The translations under genes were made by a program, and so were the position numbers. A model generated the notes under the pieces. The model ran no database searches. It was not told the DNA's origin and saw only the letters and a list, made by a program, of their open reading frames with translations. A stretch of 64,000 bases of DNA. Source: Flavobacteriaceae bacterium. Lineage in GTDB: Bacteria > Bacteroidota > Bacteroidia > Flavobacteriales > Flavobacteriaceae. This document shows positions 11,167 through 20,785 of this stretch, piece after piece (the stretch's first letter is position 1; each line of letters starts with the position of its first letter). The stretch is from NCBI GenBank assembly GCA_947483075.1, contig CANKLE010000004.1, positions 143,995 through 207,994 of the forward strand. The letters run 5' to 3'.

Positions 11167-12339
11167 TTAGTGCTTCACTGCTGGTTGGTAATTTTGTTTG
11201 TCAATAATCATCTTCGATAAAATTTCTCTGAGAATTTCTGAGGTACCGCCACCAATTGGACCCAAACGACTGTCGCGCAACAAGCGAGCCATCGGATAGT
11301 CTTCCATATATCCGTAGCCTCCCAGCATTTGCAAACAGCTGTATATTACTTCGTCGGCTACCTTGGTTGATTTTAATTTGGACATTGTGGCTTCCTTCAC
11401 TACATATTCCCCTTTGTTCAACCGGTCAATGGCTGCGTAATTAAACAATTTGCAATGCGCTACTTCTGTAGCATGATCCACCATTGTGTGTCTCAAGGCT
11501 TGAAAACTATTGATTTTTACACCAAATGCTTCCCGTTGTGCCATATAATCAATGGTATAATCAATCGCGTATTCTGCGCGAGCATGCGCGTTTACTCCCA
11601 TAATTAATCGCTCTAAAGCGAAATGCTGCATGATATAAGGAAAGCCTTTACCCGCTTCGCCCATCAGGTTGCTAGCCGGAATGACCACGTTGTCGAATGC
11701 AATTTCAGCCGTATCAGATGCACGCCATCCCAATTTATCTAGTTTGGTTGCTGTAATCCCTTTCAGATTTGTGTCAACCAAGAACATACTGATTCCTTTA
11801 TTGCCCAGTGCTGCATTGGTTTTGGCCGCCACTACATAATAATCTGCATACACGCCATTGGTGATGAATGTTTTTGAACCATTGAGCACATAAGAATCGC
11901 CTTGTAGCTCTGCCGTTGTTTTCATACCAGCTACATCGCTTCCTCCAAATGGCTCGGTAATGCACAAGGCTCCTATTTTATCACCCAAAATACTGGGAAC
12001 CAAATAATCCTGTTTCATTTGTTCATTCCCTTCGGCATGCAGGTGCGTCATGGCCAAATAAGCATGTGCCCACATGGCTGCTGCAAATCCTGATGATTTA
12101 ATTTTTTGAAGTTCTTCTAAAAAGATTACGGTATAAAACAAATCCAAATTTAGGCCTCCATAGGCCTCGGGATAGTTAAGTCCGAAAAAACCCATTTCTC
12201 CCATTTTTTTCCAGATGAAACGCTCTATAGTTCCTGTTTTTTCCCATTTTTCGATATGGGGAACCACTTCTTTTTGCAAAAAATCTTGGAAACTGGCTCG
12301 GAATAATTCGTGTTCTTCGGTGAAGTAATTTGAGTTCAT
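11167..12339 (-). CDS. Acyl-CoA dehydrogenase
   Basis: 390-residue FAD-dependent acyl-CoA dehydrogenase, which introduces the C2-C3 double bond of acyl-CoAs. The usual signatures LCITEPFGGSDVAGMKTTAE (substrate/FAD loop) and GGYGYMEDYPMARLLRD are present, with the C-terminal GPIGGGTSEILREILSK. I chose ATG 12339 (MNSNYFTEEHEL). A longer reading to 12438 would overlap the upstream gene and adds a non-homologous hydrophobic stretch. The substrate chain is not decided by sequence; a GTSE in place of the usual GTNE/GTSQ is compatible with several subfamilies. Confidence 0.92.
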   Translation of the reverse strand: MNSNYFTEEHELFRASFQDFLQKEVVPHIEKWEKTGTIERFIWKKMGEMGFFGLNYPEAYGGLNLDLFYTVIFLEELQKIKSSGFAAAMWAHAYLAMTHLHAEGNEQMKQDYLVPSILGDKIGALCITEPFGGSDVAGMKTTAELQGDSYVLNGSKTFITNGVYADYYVVAAKTNAALGNKGISMFLVDTNLKGITATKLDKLGWRASDTAEIAFDNVVIPASNLMGEAGKGFPYIMQHFALERLIMGVNAHARAEYAIDYTIDYMAQREAFGVKINSFQALRHTMVDHATEVAHCKLFNYAAIDRLNKGEYVVKEATMSKLKSTKVADEVIYSCLQMLGGYGYMEDYPMARLLRDSRLGPIGGGTSEILREILSKMIIDKQNYQPAVKH

Positions 12340-12364
12340 TGACAAAGTAAATTGTATTATTTTT

Positions 12365-13231
12365 TTAGAATTCCAAATATAAGGCAATAATATTGACTTT
12401 ATCAACAGGAAATTGATCGATTTTTGGCAAATCTTCAATTGTTAATGGCTGATCATTTTTGCTTCTGTAGATCAAAATTGATTTTGCAACAGTATAATTT
12501 ACATAGGGGACTTGGAGCAATTCCTTCAGACTGCAACTGTTAATTTTGATTTTCTGAACCACAGGCAACTCACTCACTTCGAAGTAACTATTGAGTCGTT
12601 CGATTACTTCCGGCTGCAATCCCCATATGAAATTCAATTGCTCCATACTTACGAAAGCACCTAATTTTTGTCGAGCCTGTAAAATACGGTCGGACAAGCC
12701 ATCGCCAATTCCATAAATTTGTTTCAAGTCATCGGCAGAAGCGGTATTGATGTCTTTTTTTACAACAGGCGCTAAAGACTTAGATTTGGTAGCATATTGG
12801 TTTTTTTGGCGCGATTGAGTGACCCAATCTGGAAACTTAAAATACACGCGCATTAGTTGAAGCGTAGAATCTGAAACACCGGTAATTTGCTGAAATTCTT
12901 GGGCTGAATTTACATACAAGTTTTGCTTGCGATAGGCACGCAACCGATTAATTTCAACTAAACTCATGCCAAATTTATAGGCCTTGTAATCGCTTATAAA
13001 ATTTGGATTGAACGGATAAATCGGGTATGATTTCCGGGCTGTTGTGGCAGCGGATTCATCTGGCAAATTGAGTGATACCCATTTTGTTGGCTGATGAGCA
13101 GCTGGCGGCAAAGAACTGATGTAAAAATAAATCCCTTGCAAACAACTAATTGTTGTAAGCAGAACCCATAGGGCAGTTTGTTGGGTTTTGGTAAATTCGA
13201 AAAAGGAAGTAAAGGCGTGTAATTTTTTCAT
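12365..13231 (-). CDS. Helix-hairpin-helix protein with N-terminal membrane segment
   Basis: 288 residues. One membrane span (about 18-38, ALWVLLTTISCLQGIYFYI) is followed by ComEA-type helix-hairpin-helix units: one diverged near 80-130, a clear one at about 158-210 (DINTASADDLKQIYGIGDGL) and a third at 225-285 (KINSCSLKELLQVPYVNYTV). Such proteins bind DNA non-specifically; ComEA takes part in DNA uptake. Whether this one does so is inference. It sits between pspC-like and acyl-CoA dehydrogenase genes, apparently in one transcript. Confidence 0.75.
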   Translation of the reverse strand: MKKLHAFTSFFEFTKTQQTALWVLLTTISCLQGIYFYISSLPPAAHQPTKWVSLNLPDESAATTARKSYPIYPFNPNFISDYKAYKFGMSLVEINRLRAYRKQNLYVNSAQEFQQITGVSDSTLQLMRVYFKFPDWVTQSRQKNQYATKSKSLAPVVKKDINTASADDLKQIYGIGDGLSDRILQARQKLGAFVSMEQLNFIWGLQPEVIERLNSYFEVSELPVVQKIKINSCSLKELLQVPYVNYTVAKSILIYRSKNDQPLTIEDLPKIDQFPVDKVNIIALYLEF

Positions 13232-13257
13232 GGCGTATATAGAATTTATAAAGGTTG

Positions 13258-13485
13258 TCAGAGATCAAAAACCGAAGTGCGTTTAGACCGAATTAAGTCT
13301 TTTAGTCTAAGCCAAAAGGCAAGGGTAAGGTATACCCCAAACCAAAGTCCTGCTGTAGCAAAAGAAATGTAAATAAAAAACAAACGAACACTGTTGGCGC
13401 GCATGCCCAAGCGATCAGCCAAGCGAGACGACACATGAAACCCGTGTTTTTCAAAAAAATACTTTAACTGAATTACTATTGACAT
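13258..13485 (-). CDS. PspC-domain small membrane protein
   Basis: 75 residues. A short cytoplasmic region (KHGFHVSSRLADRLGMRAN) precedes a hydrophobic segment (VRLFFIYISFATAGLWFGVYLTLAF in essence), the layout of PspC-family envelope-stress proteins. It is followed 27 bp later by the helix-hairpin-helix gene. Function in this lineage is unproven. Confidence 0.7.
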   Translation of the reverse strand: MSIVIQLKYFFEKHGFHVSSRLADRLGMRANSVRLFFIYISFATAGLWFGVYLTLAFWLRLKDLIRSKRTSVFDL

Positions 13486-13552
13486 AAAATCGGGCTAAGG
13501 AATACGTAGTGTAAAACTAAAAAAAATCGACTTAGTACCTGCGCAAGTGGTA

Positions 13553-14041
13553 TTATTTTAACAAATAGAGTTTGGCACATGCTCGCGCATCTGATAGGGC
13601 TTCGTGGTGTTGCAAAGCAATGTTATTTTGTGCACTGCAATAACTAAGATTTGCTGGCTTATATCCTTTGGCCCTGTATATTTTGCAGGTGCATTCCCAT
13701 CGATCAGCGAGCTGTAATTCTGCATACTGCAACCCATAATAATCCATAGTTTTGGCGAGCACATTTCGATCAAATTGTTCGTTGTGAGCCACCACTACTT
13801 CGCCTTCCAATCTGCTTTTTATTTCAGAATACAATTGGGCGAAATTAGGTTTCTGATGAGTATGATGAGGCTGGATGCCGTGCACGCGTATATTATGATA
13901 AGAATACTCATTATTTGGCGGCTGAATCAAGGCGTAATATTCCTCAACAATTTGACTGTCACGAACGGTTACAATACCCACAGCACAAGCACTGTAAAAC
14001 TGAGCGGTAGCCGTTTCAAAATCAATAGCGGTGAAGTTCAT
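13553..14041 (-). CDS. DnaQ-like 3'-5' exonuclease
   Basis: 162-residue DEDDh-type exonuclease. Exo I motif FTAIDFETA (Asp, Glu), Exo II AHNEQFDRNVL (Asp), Exo III HEALSDARACAKLY (His, Asp). It is shorter than DNA polymerase III epsilon and lacks a polymerase-binding tail, so it is probably a free-standing DNA repair or RNA-trimming exonuclease. It begins 2 bp after the upstream gene's stop. Confidence 0.88.
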   Translation of the reverse strand: MNFTAIDFETATAQFYSACAVGIVTVRDSQIVEEYYALIQPPNNEYSYHNIRVHGIQPHHTHQKPNFAQLYSEIKSRLEGEVVVAHNEQFDRNVLAKTMDYYGLQYAELQLADRWECTCKIYRAKGYKPANLSYCSAQNNIALQHHEALSDARACAKLYLLK

Positions 14042-14043
14042 GC

Positions 14044-15405
14044 TTATTTGATAGTTCCTATTATATCATATTTGGTTACAATGTGGTGCTTCCCGTTTTC
14101 TAATTGAATCAATACCGCTTGATTTTCTTTAGTAAACAAAGGCGTGATTTCCTGAATTGGCGTATTTGCCTGTACAACCGGATAAGGCTTGCCCATAACT
14201 GATCTTATGGGTTTATCGGCCGCATTTTTATCAGAAACATACAACTCAAACAACTTAGATTCATCAACCGAACCCACAAAGCCTGTAATATCTATAACTG
14301 GAATTTGCGATATTTTGTATTTACGCATCCGTTCAATGGCGTGAGACACCAATTCTTCGGTGCGCACCACCACCAATGGCTGATTCACATGATCCTGAAT
14401 CACGTCGATCGCTTTGGTGATTTCCTCATCCAAAAAGCCTCGCTCGCGCATCCAATCGTCATTAAACATCTTGCCCACATAACGGCTGCCGGAATCATGA
14501 AACAACACAACCACAACATCTTCTGGTTTGAAATGTTCTTTTAACTGCAACAATCCTTTTATGGCTGATCCTGCCGAATTCCCTACAAAAATACCTTCTT
14601 CGAGCGCAATTCTTCGGGTATAGACGGCGGCATCTTTATCGGTTACTTTGGTAAATCCATCAATCAAAGAAAAATCAACGTTTTTGGGAAGAATGTCTTC
14701 ACCGATACCTTCGGTGATGTAGGAATAGATTTCATTCTCGTCAAAGATGCCCGTTTCGTGGTATTTTTTGAATACCGAACCATAGGTGTCAATGCCCCAG
14801 ATTTTGATGTTTGGGTTTTGTTCTTTTAAGTATTTAGCTGTGCCCGAAATGGTTCCGCCAGTTCCTACTCCCACCACAAAATGGGTAATCTTCCCATCGG
14901 TTTGTTCCCAAATTTCAGGTCCGGTTTGTTCGTAATGGGCAATGGCATTAGAAGGGTTATCGTATTGATTTACGTACCAAGAATTGGGCGTTTCTTCGCC
15001 CAAGCGTTTAGAAACAGAGTAATAAGAACGCGGATCGGTTGGCTCTACATCGGTAGGACAAACCACAACTTTGGCACCCACTGCGCGTAAAATATCCATT
15101 TTTTCTTTGGATTGCTTGTCGGTAATTACACAGATGAGCTTGTATCCTTTTACAATGGCAGCCAAAGCCAATCCCATACCGGTATTCCCAGACGTACCTT
15201 CTATAATGGTTCCACCCGGCTGCAATCGGCCATCGGCTTCGGCATCTTCGACCATTTTTACAGCCATTCGGTCTTTTACTGAATTTCCTGGATTAAAGGT
15301 CTCGACCTTAGCCAAAACCAAGGCATCCACTTCGGCAGTTATTTTGTTTAATCGAACCAAGGGAGTATTTCCAATGGTGCCTAAAATATTTTCTGAATAC
15401 TTCAT
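14044..15405 (-). CDS. Cystathionine beta-synthase-like PLP enzyme with CBS domains
   Basis: 453 residues. The N-terminal PLP domain carries TIGNTPLVRLNK, the lysine motif NPGNSVKDRMA, EGTSGNTGMGLA and GVGTGGTISGTAKYLKEQ, all typical of the cysteine synthase/cystathionine beta-synthase fold. A C-terminal CBS-domain pair (about 330-450) is present, as in cystathionine beta-synthase and unlike cysteine synthase. It should make cystathionine (or cysteine) from serine-type donors. It is followed at once by the exonuclease gene. Confidence 0.88.
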   Translation of the reverse strand: MKYSENILGTIGNTPLVRLNKITAEVDALVLAKVETFNPGNSVKDRMAVKMVEDAEADGRLQPGGTIIEGTSGNTGMGLALAAIVKGYKLICVITDKQSKEKMDILRAVGAKVVVCPTDVEPTDPRSYYSVSKRLGEETPNSWYVNQYDNPSNAIAHYEQTGPEIWEQTDGKITHFVVGVGTGGTISGTAKYLKEQNPNIKIWGIDTYGSVFKKYHETGIFDENEIYSYITEGIGEDILPKNVDFSLIDGFTKVTDKDAAVYTRRIALEEGIFVGNSAGSAIKGLLQLKEHFKPEDVVVVLFHDSGSRYVGKMFNDDWMRERGFLDEEITKAIDVIQDHVNQPLVVVRTEELVSHAIERMRKYKISQIPVIDITGFVGSVDESKLFELYVSDKNAADKPIRSVMGKPYPVVQANTPIQEITPLFTKENQAVLIQLENGKHHIVTKYDIIGTIK

Positions 15406-15435
15406 AATACTAAATTGTTTATACAGTTACTTCTG

Positions 15436-17376
15436 TTATTTAAAAAAATTCCAAACCAAACCAAAACGAATAATAAAATCACGATACGGATAATCTGGCG
15501 CCGAATAAAATGTATTGGTGGCCGACCAAGCCGAATTAATATGCTCCGCTTTTAAAAATATGCGGGTTTGACGCACGCGGGCATTGATAAAGACATCATA
15601 GGTTGCAAAATCACCGATTTGTTTCTTTTGTTGGACAAAAAAATCAGCCAAAACCGGATTATATCCATCTGCATAAAAGTTTGTAAAATAATTGAAGGTA
15701 ACACCCGACTGCAAATACAAGGCTTTTTCGAAGAAATAATCTGAAAAATACAAGGTATTACGGGTAAGCCATTTGGGAACATTTAGAATCGGATCGTCTT
15801 GTGAAACAGATTGAAATAGGACTGTATTATCTAAACCAAGCTTCCAAAATTTAAATTCTTTATTGGCTTGAATAGACGCATACGTAATCGCCTTACTGTA
15901 TTGATTTGGCGCTATAAGCTGAATAGTATCGTTTGTACTTGTATTGGCAAAATATACGTGGTCTTTATAGCTAGAAAACTGTGCGTGTAAATTAAGGTAT
16001 TTCGTGTCTGCTGACAACTTGATGGTGTTTGATTTTTCTGTAGTATACGTACGATACCAATTGTAATTTACGTAACTACTCTGAAATAAAGAATAGGATA
16101 AATCGGGTAATTTGGCTGTGTTTTCGAAAGCTAGGGCGCCTTTTGTTTTGTCAGAAAATTTGTATTGCAGTTGGGCTTTAACTTCCCTAACTGCCCGATC
16201 GGTTACTGCATTTTTATATCCGGCAGTAAAATTCCATTTTTGGTTTTTTAGCTCATAATCTGCCCCAATTGTAGTAATTGCATCATTTAGACTGCTTGGA
16301 ATTGTTGCCGAATTGAGTACTAAGATTGTATTATAAAAATAATTATAGCGGTAATTATCTATATAAAAAAGCAAACTGCCTTTGCTTAGATTCGAAAATT
16401 GTAGCCCAAATTTATTGTATAATTTATTGTAATGCAGTTGATCATTTATCCCTGCTGTTTTATAACTGTCGCCAAATCGATTGATCGTTTTATTGCCAAT
16501 TGTCGACGCAACGGTTGCCTGATTGAATTCAAAATATTTTGATTCGGCGTTGAATTGATGATACAAAGCCAAAAAGGTTGTTTTGCCATTGCTAAAGCGG
16601 TAAGAATGATCGACAAATAGACGCTTTCCTTTTAGAAAGGTTTTGGCATCTATTAAATAGACTTCCAGACGTTGGCGTTCTTTGTATGCCGAATTTTGAG
16701 ACTCAAAGTCTTCTGGAGTAGTAATTCCTCCATTCTCGCCATTTAAAAGGTCTTGGCCAGTGTAATGCGCTTTTACAAAATAGGTTTTGGATTTATTATG
16801 GTAATTGGTTGTAAACCGAAAATTTCCCGCGCTGGTTAATTGATTGATGTATTTCCCCAAAGAACGAACCCCTTTATAGGCAATTGAGAAATTAAATCGT
16901 TCACTGGTATTGAGCGTAATAAATGCATCCGAACTTTGTCCTTGCTCCATTACCGTTTTAAAGTACAAATCAGTTAATGGTGTTGCAACAGAATAATAAT
17001 TGAGGTCATCTACTTGCAAATAATTGAAATGCTTCCCCGACAAACCAATTTCAGGATAAGCGGAGCTCTTATGCAATCCGTAATTTAAGGTTGTATAAGT
17101 TTGTCCTTCATTAAGAAAGGGAAGTAATCCAAAGATATCTTTGCGTAAATAATTGTAATTGTATTCTTTGGCAATGGTTAAGGAAGTATCTACATAGGTA
17201 GTGTCATTGGCTAAAGAAATAATGCGATAGGAAGTAATGGGTGCTTTCTCGGATAGCTCTTTGGCTTTTTGCTCTTGAGATTTGAGTAGACTTTTCTTTA
17301 TTTTTTGGGTGGTCGTCTCCTGAGAAACACCAACTAATGTAAAAAGCAACAAACAAGAAATAAATAAAAATCTCAT
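15436..17376 (-). CDS. Putative porin, outer-membrane beta-barrel
   Basis: 646 residues from ATG 17376 (MRFLFISCLLLFTLVGVSQE, a clean signal peptide). The longer reading frame runs back over the terminator at 17450-17476 and is rejected. The mature part is rich in Tyr/Asn/aromatic alternating strands (FNFSIAYKGVRSLG, GLVWNFFK at the C terminus), as in outer-membrane barrels. It resembles the putative-porin family of Bacteroidota. Substrate unknown. Confidence 0.72.
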   Translation of the reverse strand: MRFLFISCLLLFTLVGVSQETTTQKIKKSLLKSQEQKAKELSEKAPITSYRIISLANDTTYVDTSLTIAKEYNYNYLRKDIFGLLPFLNEGQTYTTLNYGLHKSSAYPEIGLSGKHFNYLQVDDLNYYSVATPLTDLYFKTVMEQGQSSDAFITLNTSERFNFSIAYKGVRSLGKYINQLTSAGNFRFTTNYHNKSKTYFVKAHYTGQDLLNGENGGITTPEDFESQNSAYKERQRLEVYLIDAKTFLKGKRLFVDHSYRFSNGKTTFLALYHQFNAESKYFEFNQATVASTIGNKTINRFGDSYKTAGINDQLHYNKLYNKFGLQFSNLSKGSLLFYIDNYRYNYFYNTILVLNSATIPSSLNDAITTIGADYELKNQKWNFTAGYKNAVTDRAVREVKAQLQYKFSDKTKGALAFENTAKLPDLSYSLFQSSYVNYNWYRTYTTEKSNTIKLSADTKYLNLHAQFSSYKDHVYFANTSTNDTIQLIAPNQYSKAITYASIQANKEFKFWKLGLDNTVLFQSVSQDDPILNVPKWLTRNTLYFSDYFFEKALYLQSGVTFNYFTNFYADGYNPVLADFFVQQKKQIGDFATYDVFINARVRQTRIFLKAEHINSAWSATNTFYSAPDYPYRDFIIRFGLVWNFFK

Positions 17377-17449
17377 AGAATAATAAATATGCCGCAAAAA
17401 TAACCAATTGTTTGAAATTAAATTACAATTCACAGAAAGATGTATAAAC

Positions 17450-17476
17450 AAAAAAACCACCCAAAAGGGTGGTTTT
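17450..17476 (-). terminator. Terminator after the T9SS protein gene
   Basis: A 10-bp perfect stem AAAACCACCC (17453-17462)/GGGTGGTTTT (17467-17476) with a 4-nt loop, then T residues on the minus strand. It lies 24 bp after the stop of the 17500-18861 gene. Confidence 0.88.
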
Positions 17477-17499
17477 AAAAATCGTATATTTTAAACTAA

Positions 17500-18861
17500 T
17501 TATTGTTTTACAACTTTAATTGTAGAAGAATTACCAGTAGCATTACTTACTTTAACCATGTAAACACCATTGTTTAATGAAGCTAAATTAAGAGTAACAT
17601 TGTTTAATGAAGAATAGTTGTTTGAAGAAATTTGTTTTCCTAAAACATCGTATACTTCAACTTGGCTAATGTTTGTTCCTTTTAATTCAATTACACCAGA
17701 AGTTGGGTTTGGAGAAGCTGTAGCAATTTGTTGAGCAGTGAACGTATCATTTGCTAACGGATTACCATTCCATTTGAAAATTCCTCCAACAGCTGCAGAA
17801 GTACTGAATCCGCTTGCAAAACCAGTAGTAGCATTCAAGAAAGAAATTACACCACCATCAACATAATTTGTGTCTGGGTTATCATTGATATTTGTCCAAG
17901 TAACACCACCATCTGTTGTGAAAGAAGAACCACGTACTGCGTTCAAATCTTCACCTACAGATATATAAGTATTTGGCAATCCAGGAATTTCAGAAATTCC
18001 AAAGTTTCTTAAGTTATCAACCCAAGTAACAGAGTTCCAAGTATCTCCACCATCTGTAGTGTTGTACAACAAATAGTCAGAAGTTTGCAATACACCATTT
18101 GATTCGTCAGAGAAAGCTAAATCTCCAGATTCAGCACCGTTGATGCCTCCACCAAAATCAGGGATTGGAGAAATTGCAACAGTCCAAGTTAAACCATGAT
18201 CCACTGACATTAAGATTCTACCAAAAGTAGTTCCAACCCAAATTTTGTTTCCAGTTGCAGCATATTGATTGGTTAAACCATATTCAGCAGCATCAATTGC
18301 GGCTGGAATGTTTCCTGCAGGAACACGTACCCAGTTTGTACCGCCATTTGAAGTTGTATAAATTTCGAATGAACCATCAGATGGATCACCAAAAACAACA
18401 CCATTATTTGCGTCCCAGAAATATACTAAATCTGTAAATGAAGCCCCATCAGCTCCATTGAAAGATGCAGTATTTTGTCTTGTCCAAGTAGTTCCTCCAT
18501 TGGTTGTTTGCCAAACTCCACCAACTGCACCAGCAGCTTTTGGAAAAACTGAGGCATAAGCAACTTGGTCTGAAACACCCCAAATGTTAGCAATTTCTAG
18601 ATTCGCAGCTGATGCTCCTAAATCAATAGCAGCTGTTGTCCATGTTAAACCTCCATCAACTGTTTTAGAATAACGACGGATAGCTGTACAACCTGTAGTA
18701 CCACAAGAGTTACTTAACCAAGTTACGTTATCGTTTACAACAGAAATACTTCTCATACCTGTGCTAGCAGCCGGTTGTGAAGTTGCGTACTCTGTCCAAT
18801 AATCTTGGGCTTGAGCGGATAAAGCCAATATAAAAGAGGCAAAAAGTAATAATTTTTTCAT
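17500..18861 (-). CDS. T9SS-secreted protein with BNR/Ycf48-like repeats
   Basis: 453 residues. A signal peptide (MKKLLLFASFILALSAQAQ) is followed by repeated WxTTNGGTTW-type motifs (GGVWQTTNGGTTWTRQ, YNTTDGGDTWNSVTW, SSFTTDGGVTWTNI), a beta-propeller like Ycf48 or sialidase-type BNR repeats. The last 75 residues are a type A T9SS sorting domain (ASPNPTSGVIELKG, VYDVLGKQI, NGVYMVKV). The protein should be exported across the outer membrane. It has its own promoter and terminator. Confidence 0.88.
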   Translation of the reverse strand: MKKLLLFASFILALSAQAQDYWTEYATSQPAASTGMRSISVVNDNVTWLSNSCGTTGCTAIRRYSKTVDGGLTWTTAAIDLGASAANLEIANIWGVSDQVAYASVFPKAAGAVGGVWQTTNGGTTWTRQNTASFNGADGASFTDLVYFWDANNGVVFGDPSDGSFEIYTTSNGGTNWVRVPAGNIPAAIDAAEYGLTNQYAATGNKIWVGTTFGRILMSVDHGLTWTVAISPIPDFGGGINGAESGDLAFSDESNGVLQTSDYLLYNTTDGGDTWNSVTWVDNLRNFGISEIPGLPNTYISVGEDLNAVRGSSFTTDGGVTWTNINDNPDTNYVDGGVISFLNATTGFASGFSTSAAVGGIFKWNGNPLANDTFTAQQIATASPNPTSGVIELKGTNISQVEVYDVLGKQISSNNYSSLNNVTLNLASLNNGVYMVKVSNATGNSSTIKVVKQ

Positions 18862-18889
18862 AGTTTTATGTGTTTAAATAATTGAAAAA

Positions 18890-18897
18890 CAAATATA
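18890..18897 (-). promoter_or_regulatory. -7 element upstream of the T9SS protein gene
   Basis: Minus-strand TATATTTG matches TAnnTTTG and lies 29 bp before the ATG. No TTG is found 17-23 bp upstream because that stretch is the preceding hairpin, so only the -7 part is supported. Confidence 0.5.
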
Positions 18898-18945
18898 AAA
18901 AAATTAATTAGATTAAAAAGAAACTTTAATCTAATTAATTTTTTT
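18897..18945. terminator. 21-bp-arm terminator at the end of the Sus operon
   Basis: Perfect 21-nt arms (18897-18917 and 18925-18945) around a 7-nt loop, A/T with few G/C, ending in T runs on both strands. It lies 12 bp after the last lipoprotein gene of the SusCD operon. Confidence 0.82.
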
Positions 18946-18957
18946 GTGATTTTTAGG

Positions 18958-20208
18958 TTATTCTATATGAGTTACTACATAGGATGAAACACCGGCTACT
19001 GTAGTTTTAACGATCTGCAACTTTGGAATAGCTGTTGCAGCTGACCCAATAGTTAAGCCCGGTAAAATTCTAGAATAAACTCTACTTGTTTCGTCAGGGA
19101 AACGAATTGAAAATTTATAAGGCATATCAACAGCAGGTGCAGAAGTTGAAACCCCGCCAATCGTTTTGGCAAAAACTTCAATAGTATACGTGTCTACACT
19201 CGAGTAGCTTGACATATCAACAACAAATGTAGATGTCCAACTGGCAAATAATGGCGCGGCTGTGTAGCTAAATTTATAGGTATAAGCATCCGGAACTGCA
19301 GTAATTTCTACGATAATAGGCATAGTAACAGTCGTTCCTGCAATTGAATTAATACTGACCACATCCCCAACTTTGAATCCATGAGGCTTATCGTTTGCAG
19401 TTTGAGCACTAGAAGCAGTTTTTACGGTATATATTCCCGCCAAATAATCTGCATTGGTTGCACAAGATAATGATCCTGCTTGGTTGGCATCTAAGAAATA
19501 AACTACTTCGTAGCGACCTGCATTCGTAAGCGTTCCAAATAATGGTCTTGTTGAACTTGCTATAGGAGAAACTCCTTGCATGGCTGATTGAGAAGGGATT
19601 ACACTACCATTTTTCTTCAAGTTAATATTTAGATTATTGAAGTTAGATCCTGCTCCACTATAGGGTCCTTGAAAATCAAATCGAACTCCTAAACGTTTTG
19701 AATTCGTTCCAGGCATACTCGTGTCTCCAAAACCCAAAAAGAGCGTATCAGATACAATTGAATATTGTTTTCCTTCAAAGCCTTTTGGCGTTACATTTGG
19801 CGCAGTTGTAATTGCTGTTAGATACAATTTCATATCCAAATTAAAAGGCAATGTACATACCGCATCTCCCGATGGCGCTATCATGGTAGAAGTTACTGAA
19901 CTTTCACCTGCCGGAATAATAAAGGCTTTTCTTGATCTCTTGTTTGAATTAGGCAAGAATGCAATTGCTTCTACGCTCACATCCATAGGAAAAGTCATGG
20001 CGCCGATAGAAATAGTTACCGGGAAAGCTTGATTGGCTACTACATCTGTTTCGGTGGTGGTTATAGAACCTACTAGGGTTGCAAATTCTACATTTGAATC
20101 TGCAGGACTACCTGTAAACACTTCCCCTTTGCTGCAGGAAACAAGGAGAAAAATACTAAGTACAACCCCTAAGAATTTTACTGAACTGGTAAATGAATTA
20201 TTTTTCAT
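18958..20208 (-). CDS. Surface lipoprotein of the SusCD operon
   Basis: 416 residues. The N terminus (VVLSIFLLVSCSKGE) is a lipoprotein signal with the cysteine at about residue 25 and an SxxE-like acidic stretch after it. The body is beta-rich and has no enzyme motif I recognise. It is the last gene of the SusC-SusD-lipoprotein-lipoprotein run, the position of SusE/SusF-type glycan- or ligand-binding lipoproteins. Function is inferred from context only. Confidence 0.68.
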   Translation of the reverse strand: MKNNSFTSSVKFLGVVLSIFLLVSCSKGEVFTGSPADSNVEFATLVGSITTTETDVVANQAFPVTISIGAMTFPMDVSVEAIAFLPNSNKRSRKAFIIPAGESSVTSTMIAPSGDAVCTLPFNLDMKLYLTAITTAPNVTPKGFEGKQYSIVSDTLFLGFGDTSMPGTNSKRLGVRFDFQGPYSGAGSNFNNLNINLKKNGSVIPSQSAMQGVSPIASSTRPLFGTLTNAGRYEVVYFLDANQAGSLSCATNADYLAGIYTVKTASSAQTANDKPHGFKVGDVVSINSIAGTTVTMPIIVEITAVPDAYTYKFSYTAAPLFASWTSTFVVDMSSYSSVDTYTIEVFAKTIGGVSTSAPAVDMPYKFSIRFPDETSRVYSRILPGLTIGSAATAIPKLQIVKTTVAGVSSYVVTHIE

Positions 20209-20219
20209 GAATTTTTAAT

Positions 20220-20768
20220 TTAAGGGTTTACATAATTATCATACTCTGCCAACCCTGTTGGGTCATTAGAATAATCATAAATAGTTGTTCTAAAACGGAA
20301 AGCTTGTTTCATTCCAGGAGCTCCTTGCACCGTTGAGGACAAACTGTAATAATCTGTTCGGTGTCCATCGGCATCAAAGGCTTCGGCCCAAAAATAATAC
20401 TCATCACCAAAAACTAATGTAGCAACGGGAACATTTAAAGCAGTCGCTATGTCTGTAACATAAATCTTTAAGTCGAAAGGAAATGAGGTAACTGTTTTTA
20501 CTAAAGCAAATTCTGAAGCTATACCAAATCCGTCTCTGCGTTTTACATACAAATTGTATTTTACGATTTTCCCGGATGGATTTGTAAGCAATCCTCCAAA
20601 GTAAGAGTTTTGCAAATCTAATGGTGAAATTGTTTTATGTGTAATATCTAATCGTGCAAACACACCTGTTACGATGGGTGCTCTAGGATCTAAACTGTCG
20701 TCTTTTTCACAAGACAAAAATAAAGAAGTTGACAGCGCCAAAATCAGTATATAAATTAATTTTTTCAT
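20220..20768 (-). CDS. Small lipoprotein of the SusCD operon
   Basis: 182 residues. Lipoprotein signal LILALSTSLFLSCEKDDSLD (Cys at residue 20). The rest looks like a single beta-sandwich (YNLYVKRRDGFGIASEFALV, YYFWAEAFDADGHRTDY) similar to fibronectin-type folds. It lies 17 bp after susD and 11 bp before the next lipoprotein gene, so it should be cotranscribed. Unassigned family. Confidence 0.65.
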   Translation of the reverse strand: MKKLIYILILALSTSLFLSCEKDDSLDPRAPIVTGVFARLDITHKTISPLDLQNSYFGGLLTNPSGKIVKYNLYVKRRDGFGIASEFALVKTVTSFPFDLKIYVTDIATALNVPVATLVFGDEYYFWAEAFDADGHRTDYYSLSSTVQGAPGMKQAFRFRTTIYDYSNDPTGLAEYDNYVNP

Positions 20769-20785
20769 GCTATTTTCTTATTTAA

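Noticed and set aside
12340..12438. N-terminal extension of the acyl-CoA dehydrogenase
   Set aside because: It overlaps the upstream gene's end and has no family similarity; ATG 12339 gives the normal N terminus.
17377..17460. N-terminal extension of the porin-like protein
   Set aside because: It reads through the terminator of the previous gene and would hide the signal peptide.
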